Assembly: GCF_022095675.1 (NCBI RefSeq)
Contig: NZ_JAHYSG010000069.1
Coordinates: forward strand, 1 to 64,000
Direction of reading: 5' to 3'
DNA length: 64,000 nt
Source: Dactylosporangium sp. AC04546
Lineage (GTDB): Bacteria; Actinomycetota; Actinomycetes; Mycobacteriales; Micromonosporaceae
Shown: positions 40,792 to 49,395 of the stretch, piece after piece
How the letters are laid out: each line of letters starts with the position of its first letter
Position numbering within the stretch: the first letter of the stretch is position 1
The notes under the pieces: generated by a model
Seen by the model: the letters and a program-made list of their open reading frames with translations, nothing else
Databases searched by the model: none
What the model was told of the DNA's origin: nothing
Made by a program: the position numbers and the translations under genes

Positions 40792-42852
40792 TCATCGGAC
40801 CCCGGTCCCGACCGTCTTCTCGCCGGCGCCGGCCGCCGGCGGGAAGGCGACGGCCGGCATCGCGACGGCGGTCAGCGCGGCGTCCATGAACGTCCGCCAG
40901 AGCGTGCCGGGGAGCGTGACGCCGGTGACCGGGCGGCCGGCCCGGTCGAGCAGGACGCGCTCCTCGGCCTTGTTGCCGACCCAGACCGCCGCGGCGAGGC
41001 CGGGTGACTTGAGCTCGGGGTTCGACGCGGTGTGCCCGACCATCCACGCGTGGGCGATGCCGGTCGTCGGGCCGAGCTGCCACGTCCCGGTCTTCCCGGC
41101 GACCGGGCGCCCGTCGGCCAGGCCCAGCCCGTACCGCACCGGCACACCCTGCAGGACCGCGTTCACGTCGTCGGCGACCCGCTCGGACACGCCCGGGATG
41201 CGGACCGTCCGGATGACCTCGCCGTACGTCTTCTTCCGGTCGGTCCAGACCTCCTTGAGGAAGTGCGTCCGGGCGGCCAGCCCGCGGGCGGCGAACGTCG
41301 CCATGCCGGCGGCCTGGTCGAGGACGGTCACCGGGTACTGGCCGATGCCGACCTCGGTGCCGAAGAGGCCCTCCGGCCGGGCCAGGTCCACGCGACGCAC
41401 GCGGTTGTCGACCGTCGCCCACATGGTGGTGACGCCCGCGGCGTGGGCCACGTCGACGACCTTCGCCGCGCCGACCGCCTCGGTCAGCCCGTAGAACGGC
41501 GTGTTGAGCGACATGACCGCCGCCTCGTCCAGCGTGCACCACTTCGGCGACCCCGAGCGGCAGGCCGGCGTGGCCGCGGCGCCCTCGCCGGTGTTCGTCA
41601 CGATCCGGCCGCCCGCGAAGCGCTGCGGCGACTCGCCGTTCCAGCCCGAGTCGGTGCGGTAGCCGTCCATGAGCCCGGCCGCGAGGGCGTACACGCCGAA
41701 CGTGGCGCCCGGCGGGTGGCCGCCGCAGCACGAGTCGTTGCCGTCGCTGAGGACCGGGTCGTTGTAGAAGCCGGCGTAGTCGCCGCCGCTGCCCTGGTCG
41801 CCGCCGTAGTACGCCTTGACCGCGCCGGTGGTGGGCTCGACGGCGACGAGGGCGGCCTGCAGGTTGACCGGCTGGGCCTGCATGACCGACTTGGCGCTCT
41901 GCACGGCGGCGTCCTGGACCCGCTGGTCGATCGTGGTGACGATCTTCAGGCCGCCGTTGCGGATCTGGCCGGCCCGGTCGGGGTAGAGCGGCTCGCCGGT
42001 GCGCGGGTCGGGCAGCGCCGCGACCTCGCCGAGGACGTGGTGCACGACGAGCCCGTTCGGGCCGTCCAGCGCGGCCTTGAGCGCGTCGGCGTCGGACCGG
42101 GCCTCGTCGGCCGTGCGGATCCGCTCCGGGTACGCGACGTCGCCGCTGAGGAAGCCGAGCTTGCTCATGCTCCGCTTGACGGTGTCGAACCGGGCCCGGT
42201 CCGGGCCGGCGCCCGGGTCGCGGATCAGCCCGGCGAGGACGATCCCCTCGGCGGTCGTCAGGTCCTTCGCGGCCTTGCCGAAGTACGCCTGCGCCGCCGC
42301 CTGGATGCCGTGGGCGCCCCGGCCGAAGTCGGAGATGTTGAGGTACAACTCGAGGATCTTGGGTTTTTCGTACTGCTGGTTCAGCTTGAGCGCCATGACC
42401 GCCACACGGGCCCTGGTCGAGTAGCCGTCTCCCGCGAGGTCGGCCCAGCGGCGGGCGTACTGCTGGCTGATCGTCGGATGGCCCGTCCAGTTGGCGCCGT
42501 CGTTGGAGTAGAACGTGGGGTCCTCGGCGGCGACCACCGCGTGCTGCACGTCCACCGGCACCTCGTCGAGCGGGATCACCGTGCGGTTGGTGTCGCCGAT
42601 GCGGGCGATCGGGGTCACGCCGTCGGCGTAGTAGATCGTGGTCGACTGCGCCATCGCGATGTCCTCCGGCAGCGCGACCTGGTCGAAGTAGTACGTGCCG
42701 GCGCCCGCCGTGGAGCCGGCGAGCACCAGGACCGCCACGCCGGACGCGATGAGGATCCTCCGCCGGCGACGCCGCTTCGATACCGGCGCATCGATGTCTA
42801 CCACCGGGTCACCGTACCGTCTGGACAGATTCGGCACGTGCCCGCTCTCCAT
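40792..42852 (-). CDS. Class A PBP paralog with lost catalytic residues
   Basis: A 686-residue paralog of the PBP at 13064-15610, with the same layout: basic tail, one span (ILIASGVAVLVLAGSTAGAG), GT51-like and transpeptidase-like domains. The transpeptidase site reads PPGATFGVY where the paralog has PPGSTFKVY, so nucleophile Ser becomes Ala383 and Lys becomes Gly386; SLN and KTG remain. In GT51 the first Glu is kept (AAEDPTFY), but about 16 residues before TISQQYARR are missing and the RKxxE Glu is Val (TRARVAV). The frame is fully open, so this looks like a pseudoenzyme. Start uncertain (ATG 42852 or an internal GTG). It diverges from an ECF sigma gene. Confidence 0.87.
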   Translation of the reverse strand: MESGHVPNLSRRYGDPVVDIDAPVSKRRRRRRILIASGVAVLVLAGSTAGAGTYYFDQVALPEDIAMAQSTTIYYADGVTPIARIGDTNRTVIPLDEVPVDVQHAVVAAEDPTFYSNDGANWTGHPTISQQYARRWADLAGDGYSTRARVAVMALKLNQQYEKPKILELYLNISDFGRGAHGIQAAAQAYFGKAAKDLTTAEGIVLAGLIRDPGAGPDRARFDTVKRSMSKLGFLSGDVAYPERIRTADEARSDADALKAALDGPNGLVVHHVLGEVAALPDPRTGEPLYPDRAGQIRNGGLKIVTTIDQRVQDAAVQSAKSVMQAQPVNLQAALVAVEPTTGAVKAYYGGDQGSGGDYAGFYNDPVLSDGNDSCCGGHPPGATFGVYALAAGLMDGYRTDSGWNGESPQRFAGGRIVTNTGEGAAATPACRSGSPKWCTLDEAAVMSLNTPFYGLTEAVGAAKVVDVAHAAGVTTMWATVDNRVRRVDLARPEGLFGTEVGIGQYPVTVLDQAAGMATFAARGLAARTHFLKEVWTDRKKTYGEVIRTVRIPGVSERVADDVNAVLQGVPVRYGLGLADGRPVAGKTGTWQLGPTTGIAHAWMVGHTASNPELKSPGLAAAVWVGNKAEERVLLDRAGRPVTGVTLPGTLWRTFMDAALTAVAMPAVAFPPAAGAGEKTVGTGVR

Positions 42853-42881
42853 AGGGACACGACGCCGACGAGGGAGCGTGG

Positions 42882-43463
42882 ATGATCGACAACAGGCGAC
42901 GGTCCGTCGAACCGCACGAGGTCGGCCTCGCGCCGCCCGACTTCACCGGGTTCTACGTGGCCAACGCGGCCCGTGTGCTGCACGCGATGACCGCGTTCGC
43001 GGGCGCCGACCTGGCCCGGGAGGCGGTCGCGGAGAGCTTCGCCCGCATCCTGGAGCGCTGGGCGGGCCTGACGCACCTCGACGACGCCCAGCGGCGGGCC
43101 TACGTGCTCACCACCGCGAAGAACTACGTGCGCCGCCACGTGCTGGTCAGCGCCCGCTTCGCGCCGCTGCCCGAGGAGACCGACGTCGGCGCCGACGATC
43201 CGGCGCTCGACCACGTGGCCGACCGGCTGAGCCTGGAGCGGGCCGTGCGCACGCTCATCGACAGCCAGCCGGTCCGGCGGCGCCAGGTGGCGCTGCTGTA
43301 CTTCCTGCACGACGACAGCTACGCGGAGATCGCGAGCTACCTCGACATCACCGAGTCCACGGTGCGCAGCCACGTCGCCGAGGTGCGGCGCCTGCTGCAG
43401 CCCTACGTGCGCCGGTACCAGTCCCTGACGGAGGCCAGCGATGCCGACCGACCCGACGCGTGA
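42882..43463 (+). CDS. ECF RNA polymerase sigma factor
   Basis: A 193-residue sigma factor. Region 2 covers DFTGFYVANAARVLHAMTAF, LAREAVAESFARILERW and YVLTTAKNYVRRHVL. Region 4 covers PVRRRQVALLYFLHDDSYAE and YLDITESTVRSHVAEVRRLL. The ATG follows GAGGGAG. It overlaps the membrane partner gene by 23 bases and lies 29 bp from the divergent degenerate PBP gene, suggesting an envelope-related regulon (inference). Confidence 0.9.
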   Translation: MIDNRRRSVEPHEVGLAPPDFTGFYVANAARVLHAMTAFAGADLAREAVAESFARILERWAGLTHLDDAQRRAYVLTTAKNYVRRHVLVSARFAPLPEETDVGADDPALDHVADRLSLERAVRTLIDSQPVRRRQVALLYFLHDDSYAEIASYLDITESTVRSHVAEVRRLLQPYVRRYQSLTEASDADRPDA

Positions 43464-44145
43464 GCTCCTGCGGCGCGCCTACCACGCCGACGGCGACGTC
43501 GACGTCACCGCCGGCCTGCTCGACGTGCTGCGCCGGGCCGACCCGCCGCTCATCGAGATGCGGGTGGATCCGCCGGTACCGCCCGGGCCCGCCCCCCGGC
43601 GGGTCCCCGTGTTCGCGGTGGCGGCCGCGATCCTGGTCGTGCTCGTCGGGATGGCGTTCGCGCTGCGGGCCGCCGGTGGTGGCGGCGCACAGCCGGCGAG
43701 TTCGCGCGGCGCGACGGCCTCGGGCGAGGCGACGGCCGACGCCACGGGGGCGCCCGACCGGTCACCCGCCGCGCCCAGGCCGATGCCGTCGCAGTGCGCC
43801 TCCGCCTGGCAGCTCGGCCTGCGCGGCACGACCTTCGACGTCGGCCTGCGCAAGGGCGCCAACTGCCCGGCGCTGGCGGCGGCAACGCTGTTCCTGGTCG
43901 ACGTCGCCGAGGGCAACGGCCGGTTCGAGCAGGGCTTCGCGACCGTGTGGCCGATCACCCCGGTCCCGTCCGCGGCCGGCGCCACCGTGCCGTTCTCGTT
44001 CACCGCGGCGGGCTGGCCCGGGGCGGTCACGGGGCACACCTACCTGCTGTGGTGCGTGGAGGACGGCGCCACCGTCGAACCCGGCGACGACGCCATGGTC
44101 ATCTACGATCGCGCGAAGGTCGTCACGACGCCGCTGCTGTACTGA
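43441..44145 (+). CDS. One-span membrane protein, putative anti-sigma partner
   Basis: A 234-residue protein with a ~55-residue cytoplasmic part (ELLRRAYHADGDVDVTAGLL), one span (VFAVAAAILVVLVGMAFAL), a Ser/Ala/Pro linker and an extracellular domain with three cysteines (SQCAS, NCPA, WCVED). It lacks a zinc anti-sigma motif. Its start lies within the sigma gene. The last 23 bases overlap the convergent EamA gene. Confidence 0.7.
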   Translation: MPTDPTRELLRRAYHADGDVDVTAGLLDVLRRADPPLIEMRVDPPVPPGPAPRRVPVFAVAAAILVVLVGMAFALRAAGGGGAQPASSRGATASGEATADATGAPDRSPAAPRPMPSQCASAWQLGLRGTTFDVGLRKGANCPALAAATLFLVDVAEGNGRFEQGFATVWPITPVPSAAGATVPFSFTAAGWPGAVTGHTYLLWCVEDGATVEPGDDAMVIYDRAKVVTTPLLY

Positions 44146-45100
44146 CCGGCTGCTCCTCGGCCACCGCGGGCGGCTCGTCCGCGGTGGCCGGCGGCGTGCG
44201 GAACTCGTCGACGCGGACCAGCACCACGCCGGTGATGATGAGGGCGCCGCCGGCGAACTGGACGCCGGTGGGCAGCTCGCCGAGCACCAGCCAGGCGATG
44301 AGCACCGCGAACACCACCTCGGTCAGCCCGACGAACGACGACAGCCGCGCGCCGAGGATGCGGGCGGCGCCGATCCCGGCGACGTAGGACACCACGGCCG
44401 CCACGATCGACAGGCCGGCGAGCGGGACGATCCAGCTCATCCGATGTCCGGCGAACTCGACGGTACCGAATGAGGCGTGCAGCGACAGGGCACCCACCGC
44501 GCCCAGGCCGAGCAGCCCCGCCGCGCCGACCGCCATGCCGGCGCTGGCGAGGGCCACCGACGGCAGCGCGTCGCCGCCGCGGGACGACAGCACGAAGTAG
44601 CCGGCCAGCCCGACCGCCGCGCCGAGCCCCCAGAGCACGCCGACCGGGTCGAGGTCGGCGCCGCCGGTGAGGTCGAGGACGAACACGAGCCCGAGCACCG
44701 CGACACCGGCGCCGATCACCGTGAGCCGGCGCGGCCGCTGGCCGTGGACCGCCCACATCCAGCCCACGACGAGGATGATGCCGAGATACTCCAGCAGCAG
44801 CGCCACGCCGATCGGCAGGTACTGCACCGCGTTGAAGAAGCACGCCTGCGCGGCGCCGACGGCGAGCAGCCCGAACAACCCGATCATGCCGAGGCTGCGC
44901 CGCAGCGTGTCCCACTTGCCGCGCAGCGACCAGACGGCGACCGGGGCGAGCACGAGCGCCGCCAGCCCGACCCGCGCGGCCACCACGGCCTCGGCCGTCC
45001 ACCCGGCGGCGATGAGCGACCGGGCGAAGGTCCCGGACGTGGCGAACGTGACCGCCGACAGCAGCGCCAGCCCGAGGCCGGCGGTGGGGTGGCGACGCAT
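44123..45100 (-). CDS. EamA/DMT-family transporter
   Basis: A 325-residue, ten-span drug/metabolite exporter with two EamA repeats: LGLALLSAVTFATSGTFARS at the start of repeat 1, YLPIGVALLLEYLGIILVVG at its end, and LTEVVFAVLIAWLVLGELPT in repeat 2. It diverges from a CGNR regulator, a pairing seen often in actinomycetes, so that protein probably controls it. Confidence 0.9.
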   Translation of the reverse strand: MRRHPTAGLGLALLSAVTFATSGTFARSLIAAGWTAEAVVAARVGLAALVLAPVAVWSLRGKWDTLRRSLGMIGLFGLLAVGAAQACFFNAVQYLPIGVALLLEYLGIILVVGWMWAVHGQRPRRLTVIGAGVAVLGLVFVLDLTGGADLDPVGVLWGLGAAVGLAGYFVLSSRGGDALPSVALASAGMAVGAAGLLGLGAVGALSLHASFGTVEFAGHRMSWIVPLAGLSIVAAVVSYVAGIGAARILGARLSSFVGLTEVVFAVLIAWLVLGELPTGVQFAGGALIITGVVLVRVDEFRTPPATADEPPAVAEEQPVSTAAAS

Positions 45101-45177
45101 GACGGCCTCCCGGGCCTGTAATAAGCTAAAGGTCGTTACGCTGATGACACTAGGCGGCGACCCTGACAGGAGTCAAG

Positions 45178-45720
45178 ATGGTTTTTGCCCATGACACGGA
45201 GCTGGCCCTGGCCTGCACCGTCGCGTTGGCGAACACCGACGGCGACGACGGTGAGCAGCTGCCGGACGTGGCATCGCTGACGGCGTTCCTGGCGGAGTGG
45301 GGCTGGACCGGCCGCCACGAGCGCACGGAGGCGGAGCTGGACTCGGTGCGCTCGCTGCGCGCCCGCCTGCGCCGCCTGTGGGAGCTGGACGAGGACGCCC
45401 TGGTGGCCGAGGTCAACGCGATGCTGCGCGACTCGAGCGCGCTGCCCCAGCTGGTGCGCCACGACGGCTACCCGTACCACCTGCACGCGACCCCGACGGA
45501 CGCCCCGCTGGCGACGAGGATGGCGGTGGAGGCGGCGATGGCGTTCGTGGACGTGGTCCGCAGCGGCGAACTGTCCCGCCTGCGCTCCTGCGCCTCGGAC
45601 ACCTGCGACAGCGTCGTGATCGACCTGTCGAAGAACCGCTCGAAGCGCTACTGCGACGGCGGCTGCGGCAACCGCGCCGCCGTGACGGCCTACCGGGCCC
45701 GCAAGGCCGCCACGACCTGA
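45178..45720 (+). CDS. CGNR zinc-finger (ABATE domain) regulator
   Basis: A 180-residue protein. The N-terminal ABATE-like stress domain (LACTVALANTDGDDGEQLPD onward) is followed by a CGNR zinc finger: CASDTCDSVVIDLSKNRSKR then YCDGGCGNRAAVTAYRARK, with all four Cys in place. It probably binds DNA in the 77-bp gap shared with the EamA gene. The start ATG follows GACAGGAG. Confidence 0.92.
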   Translation: MVFAHDTELALACTVALANTDGDDGEQLPDVASLTAFLAEWGWTGRHERTEAELDSVRSLRARLRRLWELDEDALVAEVNAMLRDSSALPQLVRHDGYPYHLHATPTDAPLATRMAVEAAMAFVDVVRSGELSRLRSCASDTCDSVVIDLSKNRSKRYCDGGCGNRAAVTAYRARKAATT

Positions 45721-45749
45721 CGCGACCTGACCGGTGCGGCGGCGCCGGC

Positions 45750-46388
45750 TCAGCGGTGCGGTGGGGTGCCCAGGCCGTTCGCGCGGGCCAGCGCCAGCGC
45801 CTCGGCCCGGGTGGCCACGCCCAGTTTGCCGAGCATGTCGGAGAGGCGGTTGCGGATGGTCTTCGGGGCCAGGAACAGGCGGGCCGCGACCTGGGAGACC
45901 GGCAGGCCACGCGCCAGCAGCTCCAGGATCTCCAGGTCGCGGGAGTCCAGGGCGGCCAACGCGGTGGCGGCCGGCGGGGCGGCCGCCGCGGCGGCGACCA
46001 CGGCGGCCTGGGCGCCGCGGCCCAGGACCAGGGTGCCGTGCGCGGCCGAGTGGATCGCGGCGAGGACGTCGTCCGGGTCGGAGTCCTTCAGCAGGTAGCC
46101 GTCCAGGCCCGCGCCCAGGCTGCGGATGACCGACTGGTCGTCGGCGCGCATCGTGAAGACCACCACCCGCACCCCCGGCCAGCGGTGCTTGAGGGCCGCG
46201 CCCAGGGCGATGCCGTCGCCGTCGGGGAGGCGCAGGTCCAGCACGGCGATGTCGGGTTCGGTGGCGACGGCCAGGGCGTCGGCGGCGGTGCGGGCCGCGC
46301 CGACGAGGCGCAGGGTGCTGTCGGACTCGACCAGGGCCGACAGGCCGGCGAGGACGATCGGGTCGTCGACGAGCAGCACCCTGATCAT
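45750..46388 (-). CDS. NarL/LuxR-family response regulator
   Basis: A 212-residue two-component regulator. The receiver domain has the acidic pair LLVDD, phospho-Asp in AVLDLRLPDG and the Lys in YLLKDSD. A linker rich in Ala precedes a C-terminal LuxR-type HTH (LDSRDLEILELLARGLPVSQ, LAPKTIRNRLSDMLGKLG). Its start overlaps the kinase gene by four bases. Confidence 0.92.
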   Translation of the reverse strand: MIRVLLVDDPIVLAGLSALVESDSTLRLVGAARTAADALAVATEPDIAVLDLRLPDGDGIALGAALKHRWPGVRVVVFTMRADDQSVIRSLGAGLDGYLLKDSDPDDVLAAIHSAAHGTLVLGRGAQAAVVAAAAAAPPAATALAALDSRDLEILELLARGLPVSQVAARLFLAPKTIRNRLSDMLGKLGVATRAEALALARANGLGTPPHR

Positions 46389-48076
46389 GTGGCCCGCCGG
46401 GCCGGGAGGTCCAGGTGCAGGCGGGTGCCCGCGGAAGGGGTCCCGGCGACGTCCAGGGTGCCGCCGAGCTCCTCGGCGCGGCGGCGCAGCGACGACAGGC
46501 CGATGCCGAAGACGACGGCGCCGCCGGCGCCGTCGTCGGTGACGTCGACGAGCACGCGGCCGGCGGGGGTGGTGCGCACGTCCACCGTGACACGGCCGGC
46601 GCGGGCGTGGCGGAGGGCGTTGGTGATGCCCTCGGCGACCGACCGGTACACGGCCACCGCGATCTCCGGGGCGAGGCGCTCGCCGAGGGCGCTGTCGATG
46701 GTCACGGCCGGGCCCTGGCCGCCGAACGACCCGGCCAGGCGGTGCAGGGCGCCGGCCAGGTCGCCGTCGTCGAGCGCCGACGGGGTCAGCCCGGAGACGA
46801 TGCCGCGCAGGTCACCGCGGCAGTCGGCCAGGTCGCGGGCGAGGGTCTCCAGCAGCGGGGTCGGCCGGTGGCGCAGCTCGGCCCGCACCCGCATGCTCAT
46901 CCCGACCAGCATCGGGCCGAGGCCGTCGTGCAGGTCGCCGAGGATGCGGGCGCGTTCGCGGGTCAGGTCGCGGCGCACGTGGTCGGTCTCGACGGCGAGG
47001 CCCACCGCCCGGGCGACCAGCGCGACCGTGGGCAGCAGCTGCCGGACGACGCGTTCCTGCCGCGGTTCGGGGCCCTCCGGGTGGCGGGGTTCGAGGTACA
47101 CCGTGCCGACCCGGTCGCCGCCGACGACGAGCGGGTGCAGCACCCAGTGCGGCGGCAGGTCGGGGACGTCGGTGCCGAGGACCAGGCCGACCCGCTCGTG
47201 GCCGCTGGCGGCGGCGACCATCGCGGCGGCCTTGGCGAGCAGCTCGCGCACGTCGGTCTGGCTGTGCAGGTCGGCGGTGATCTGCTCGACGTCGGCGGCC
47301 GAGAGCGTGCCCTGACCGTACCGCCGCTGCAGCACGCTGCGCCGCAGCCACAGCCCGGCCGGCAGGACCAGCGCCGCCGACACGACCGCGGCGAACGCGC
47401 CCGACATCTCCGGCGCCGGGAAGCCCGCCCGGAGCCCGCCGACCCGCACGACGGTGCCGACGGCCGCGCCGAGCAGCAGCGTGGCGGCCGCGACCGCGGC
47501 GTCGAGGAGCGGCTCGTCGACGGGGCGCAGCTCGCGGGCGGTCGCCAGCCGGTACAGCAGGACGGCCATCGCCCACAGCCCGAGCGTGCTCACCGCGGCC
47601 GACGCCCGCGGCCCGGCGCCGAGGGACGCCGCCAGGACCGCGCCGACGAGCCCGGCCGACCACACGACCAGCCAGACCAGGCGGCGCCGGGACAGCCGGT
47701 CGCCGGCGATGTCGACGCCCCAGGCGACCACGGCGAGGGCGGCGACGACCGGGCCGGCGCCGAGCCACTCCCACACGGCCTCGAGCCGCGGCCACCGGGT
47801 CGCGGCACCGCCCGTGAACAGGGCCGCCGCGGTGACGGCGACCGGGACGAGCGCCAGCGCGGCCATGGCCCGGCCGAGCCGGGAGCCGGGGTCGCGGTCC
47901 AGCAGCAGGGCACCGGCGATGCCGAACGCGGGCCAGCCGAGGCCGAAGAGCGCCCCGGTCGGTATCACGGACTCGCCGAACCCGGGCACCGCCGGCACCA
48001 CGCCGGCCGCGGTCGCCAGCGCCGCGCCGACGACGGCGCGGGACACGCCGGGCTGCGCGGCGGCGGAGTCGGTCAC
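46385..48076 (-). CDS. Membrane sensor histidine kinase (HisKA_3) with GAF-like domain
   Basis: A 563-residue NarX-like kinase. About seven hydrophobic spans occupy residues 10-230. A GAF-like domain follows (RELLAKAAAMVAAASGHERV, then GLVLGTDVPDLPPH). The phosphorylated His is in RILGDLHDGLGPMLVGMSM, and the ATPase domain has EGITNALRHARAGRV and TDDGAGG. GTG 48076 is the first start in frame after upstream low-complexity sequence. It is coupled to the response regulator. The signal is unknown. Confidence 0.88.
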   Translation of the reverse strand: MTDSAAAQPGVSRAVVGAALATAAGVVPAVPGFGESVIPTGALFGLGWPAFGIAGALLLDRDPGSRLGRAMAALALVPVAVTAAALFTGGAATRWPRLEAVWEWLGAGPVVAALAVVAWGVDIAGDRLSRRRLVWLVVWSAGLVGAVLAASLGAGPRASAAVSTLGLWAMAVLLYRLATARELRPVDEPLLDAAVAAATLLLGAAVGTVVRVGGLRAGFPAPEMSGAFAAVVSAALVLPAGLWLRRSVLQRRYGQGTLSAADVEQITADLHSQTDVRELLAKAAAMVAAASGHERVGLVLGTDVPDLPPHWVLHPLVVGGDRVGTVYLEPRHPEGPEPRQERVVRQLLPTVALVARAVGLAVETDHVRRDLTRERARILGDLHDGLGPMLVGMSMRVRAELRHRPTPLLETLARDLADCRGDLRGIVSGLTPSALDDGDLAGALHRLAGSFGGQGPAVTIDSALGERLAPEIAVAVYRSVAEGITNALRHARAGRVTVDVRTTPAGRVLVDVTDDGAGGAVVFGIGLSSLRRRAEELGGTLDVAGTPSAGTRLHLDLPARRAT

Positions 48077-48263
48077 GGGTTCATGGTGCGCCACCCGGGG
48101 CGGCGGGAACAGCCGCCCGGAACGCGACGGGACACCGCGGGACCGGGCGGGACGCGACGGGCCGCGACGGGCCGCGACGGGCCTGGTGTGCGGGACGATG
48201 GGGGCCGCACGGTGGACCCACGCCCCGGACGGTCCGGGTGCGGTGAGGGGAAGGGCTCCCGCC

Positions 48264-48743
48264 ATGTCCGCAGTCACGACCACCGGCCGCACCGATCGCG
48301 GCCTGCCCGCGCCGATGCTCGTCGGCGGCGCGTTCGTCCTGTCCACCGTCGCGAACATCGCGTTCCAGGCGGGCAACATCCTGTTCACCGACAACGACCC
48401 GCACGGACCCGAAGGCCCGATCGCGAGCATCGTGAGCATCTCGGCCGTCGGCGGCCTCGCCCTGGCCGTCGCGCTCGCGGTCGCGCTGCCGCTGGTCCGG
48501 CGCCCCGGCGGGGCGAAGGCCGGTGCGATCGTGCTCGGCGCGCTGGCGCTGGTCGCCGTGCCGTTCTTCTGGTCGGGCGCGCCGGCGGTGTTCGGGGCGA
48601 CGGCGGCCTGGCTCGCCGGCCTGGCCCGGGGCGGCCAGCCGCAGTCCGGCGCCGCCCGGGCGTTCGGCATCATCGGCATCGTGGTCGCGATCCTCGGCGT
48701 GGTCGCCGTGTTCGCCGGCAACCTCGCCGCGATCTTCGGCTAG
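48264..48743 (+). CDS. Small four-span membrane protein
   Basis: A 159-residue protein with four predicted spans: MLVGGAFVLSTVANIAFQAG, AVGGLALAVALAVALPLV, AGAIVLGALALVAVPFFW and GIIGIVVAILGVVAVFAG. A GAGGGGAAGG ribosome-binding site precedes the ATG. I recognise no family. It diverges from the histidine kinase and could be its target or sensor partner (inference). The 187-bp gap upstream contains three or four copies of a 10-bp repeat near 48151-48180. Confidence 0.68.
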   Translation: MSAVTTTGRTDRGLPAPMLVGGAFVLSTVANIAFQAGNILFTDNDPHGPEGPIASIVSISAVGGLALAVALAVALPLVRRPGGAKAGAIVLGALALVAVPFFWSGAPAVFGATAAWLAGLARGGQPQSGAARAFGIIGIVVAILGVVAVFAGNLAAIFG

Positions 48744-48751
48744 GACTGGGC

Positions 48752-49297
48752 CTAGGCCACCTGGTAGGTCAGCGTCACGCTGTTGTTCGACGGGTCGTAC
48801 TCGGTCCACGGGTTGGCGCCCTGGAACGGGTAGATCCAGATGTACACCGTGTACATGCCCGGGGTCTGCGGGGCGCGGAAGTAGGTCGACAGCTGGTAGG
48901 TCGCGCCCGACGGGATGCTGCCCATGTCGAACGCCAGGCCGTTGTTGTAGCCGCCGAAGCAGCCGTACTGGGGCCCGACGTCGACGTGGCAGCCGACGCG
49001 CTCGTCGGCCGGGGTGCTGGGCTCGAAGGCCACGTACACCGTGCCCGACGCCGGGCCCGGCCACTGGACCGGGCCCGTCAGCCCGCCCGTGCGCCAGCCG
49101 GTGTTGGTCACCTGGGCCGTGTACGTGTGCATCGTGCCCGGGGCGACCACCGGGGCGGTCCAGCCGACGACCGAGATGTCGGCCCAGTAGCGGTAGCAGC
49201 GGATTCCGGTGCAGGGGGCGGCCGCGGCCGGGGCGGCGGGCACGACCGCCACCGTGATCAGCACCGCGGCCAGCATGAGGCCGAGCCGACGCATCAT
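48752..49297 (-). CDS. Secreted protein with Ig-like (CARDB/DUF11-type) domain
   Basis: A 181-residue protein with a signal peptide (RRLGLMLAAVLITVAVVPAA, cleavage near APAAAAPC). The mature part is one beta-sandwich: TAPVVAPGTMHTYTAQVTNT, GPASGTVYVAFEPS, MGSIPSGATYQLSTYFRAP, YDPSNNSVTLTYQVA, matching the alternating pattern of CARDB or DUF11 domains. It has four cysteines in two pairs. Function is unknown. The ATG is at 49297; a second Met follows directly. Confidence 0.75.
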   Translation of the reverse strand: MMRRLGLMLAAVLITVAVVPAAPAAAAPCTGIRCYRYWADISVVGWTAPVVAPGTMHTYTAQVTNTGWRTGGLTGPVQWPGPASGTVYVAFEPSTPADERVGCHVDVGPQYGCFGGYNNGLAFDMGSIPSGATYQLSTYFRAPQTPGMYTVYIWIYPFQGANPWTEYDPSNNSVTLTYQVA

Positions 49298-49395
49298 GGC
49301 GCCGACGGTAGGCCGCGTGCCGATCGGCCTCAACGAGGTGACCGGGACCCGACAGTCGCTGTGCCGGGAAGCCGGCACGGCGCGACGCTGGCGAC

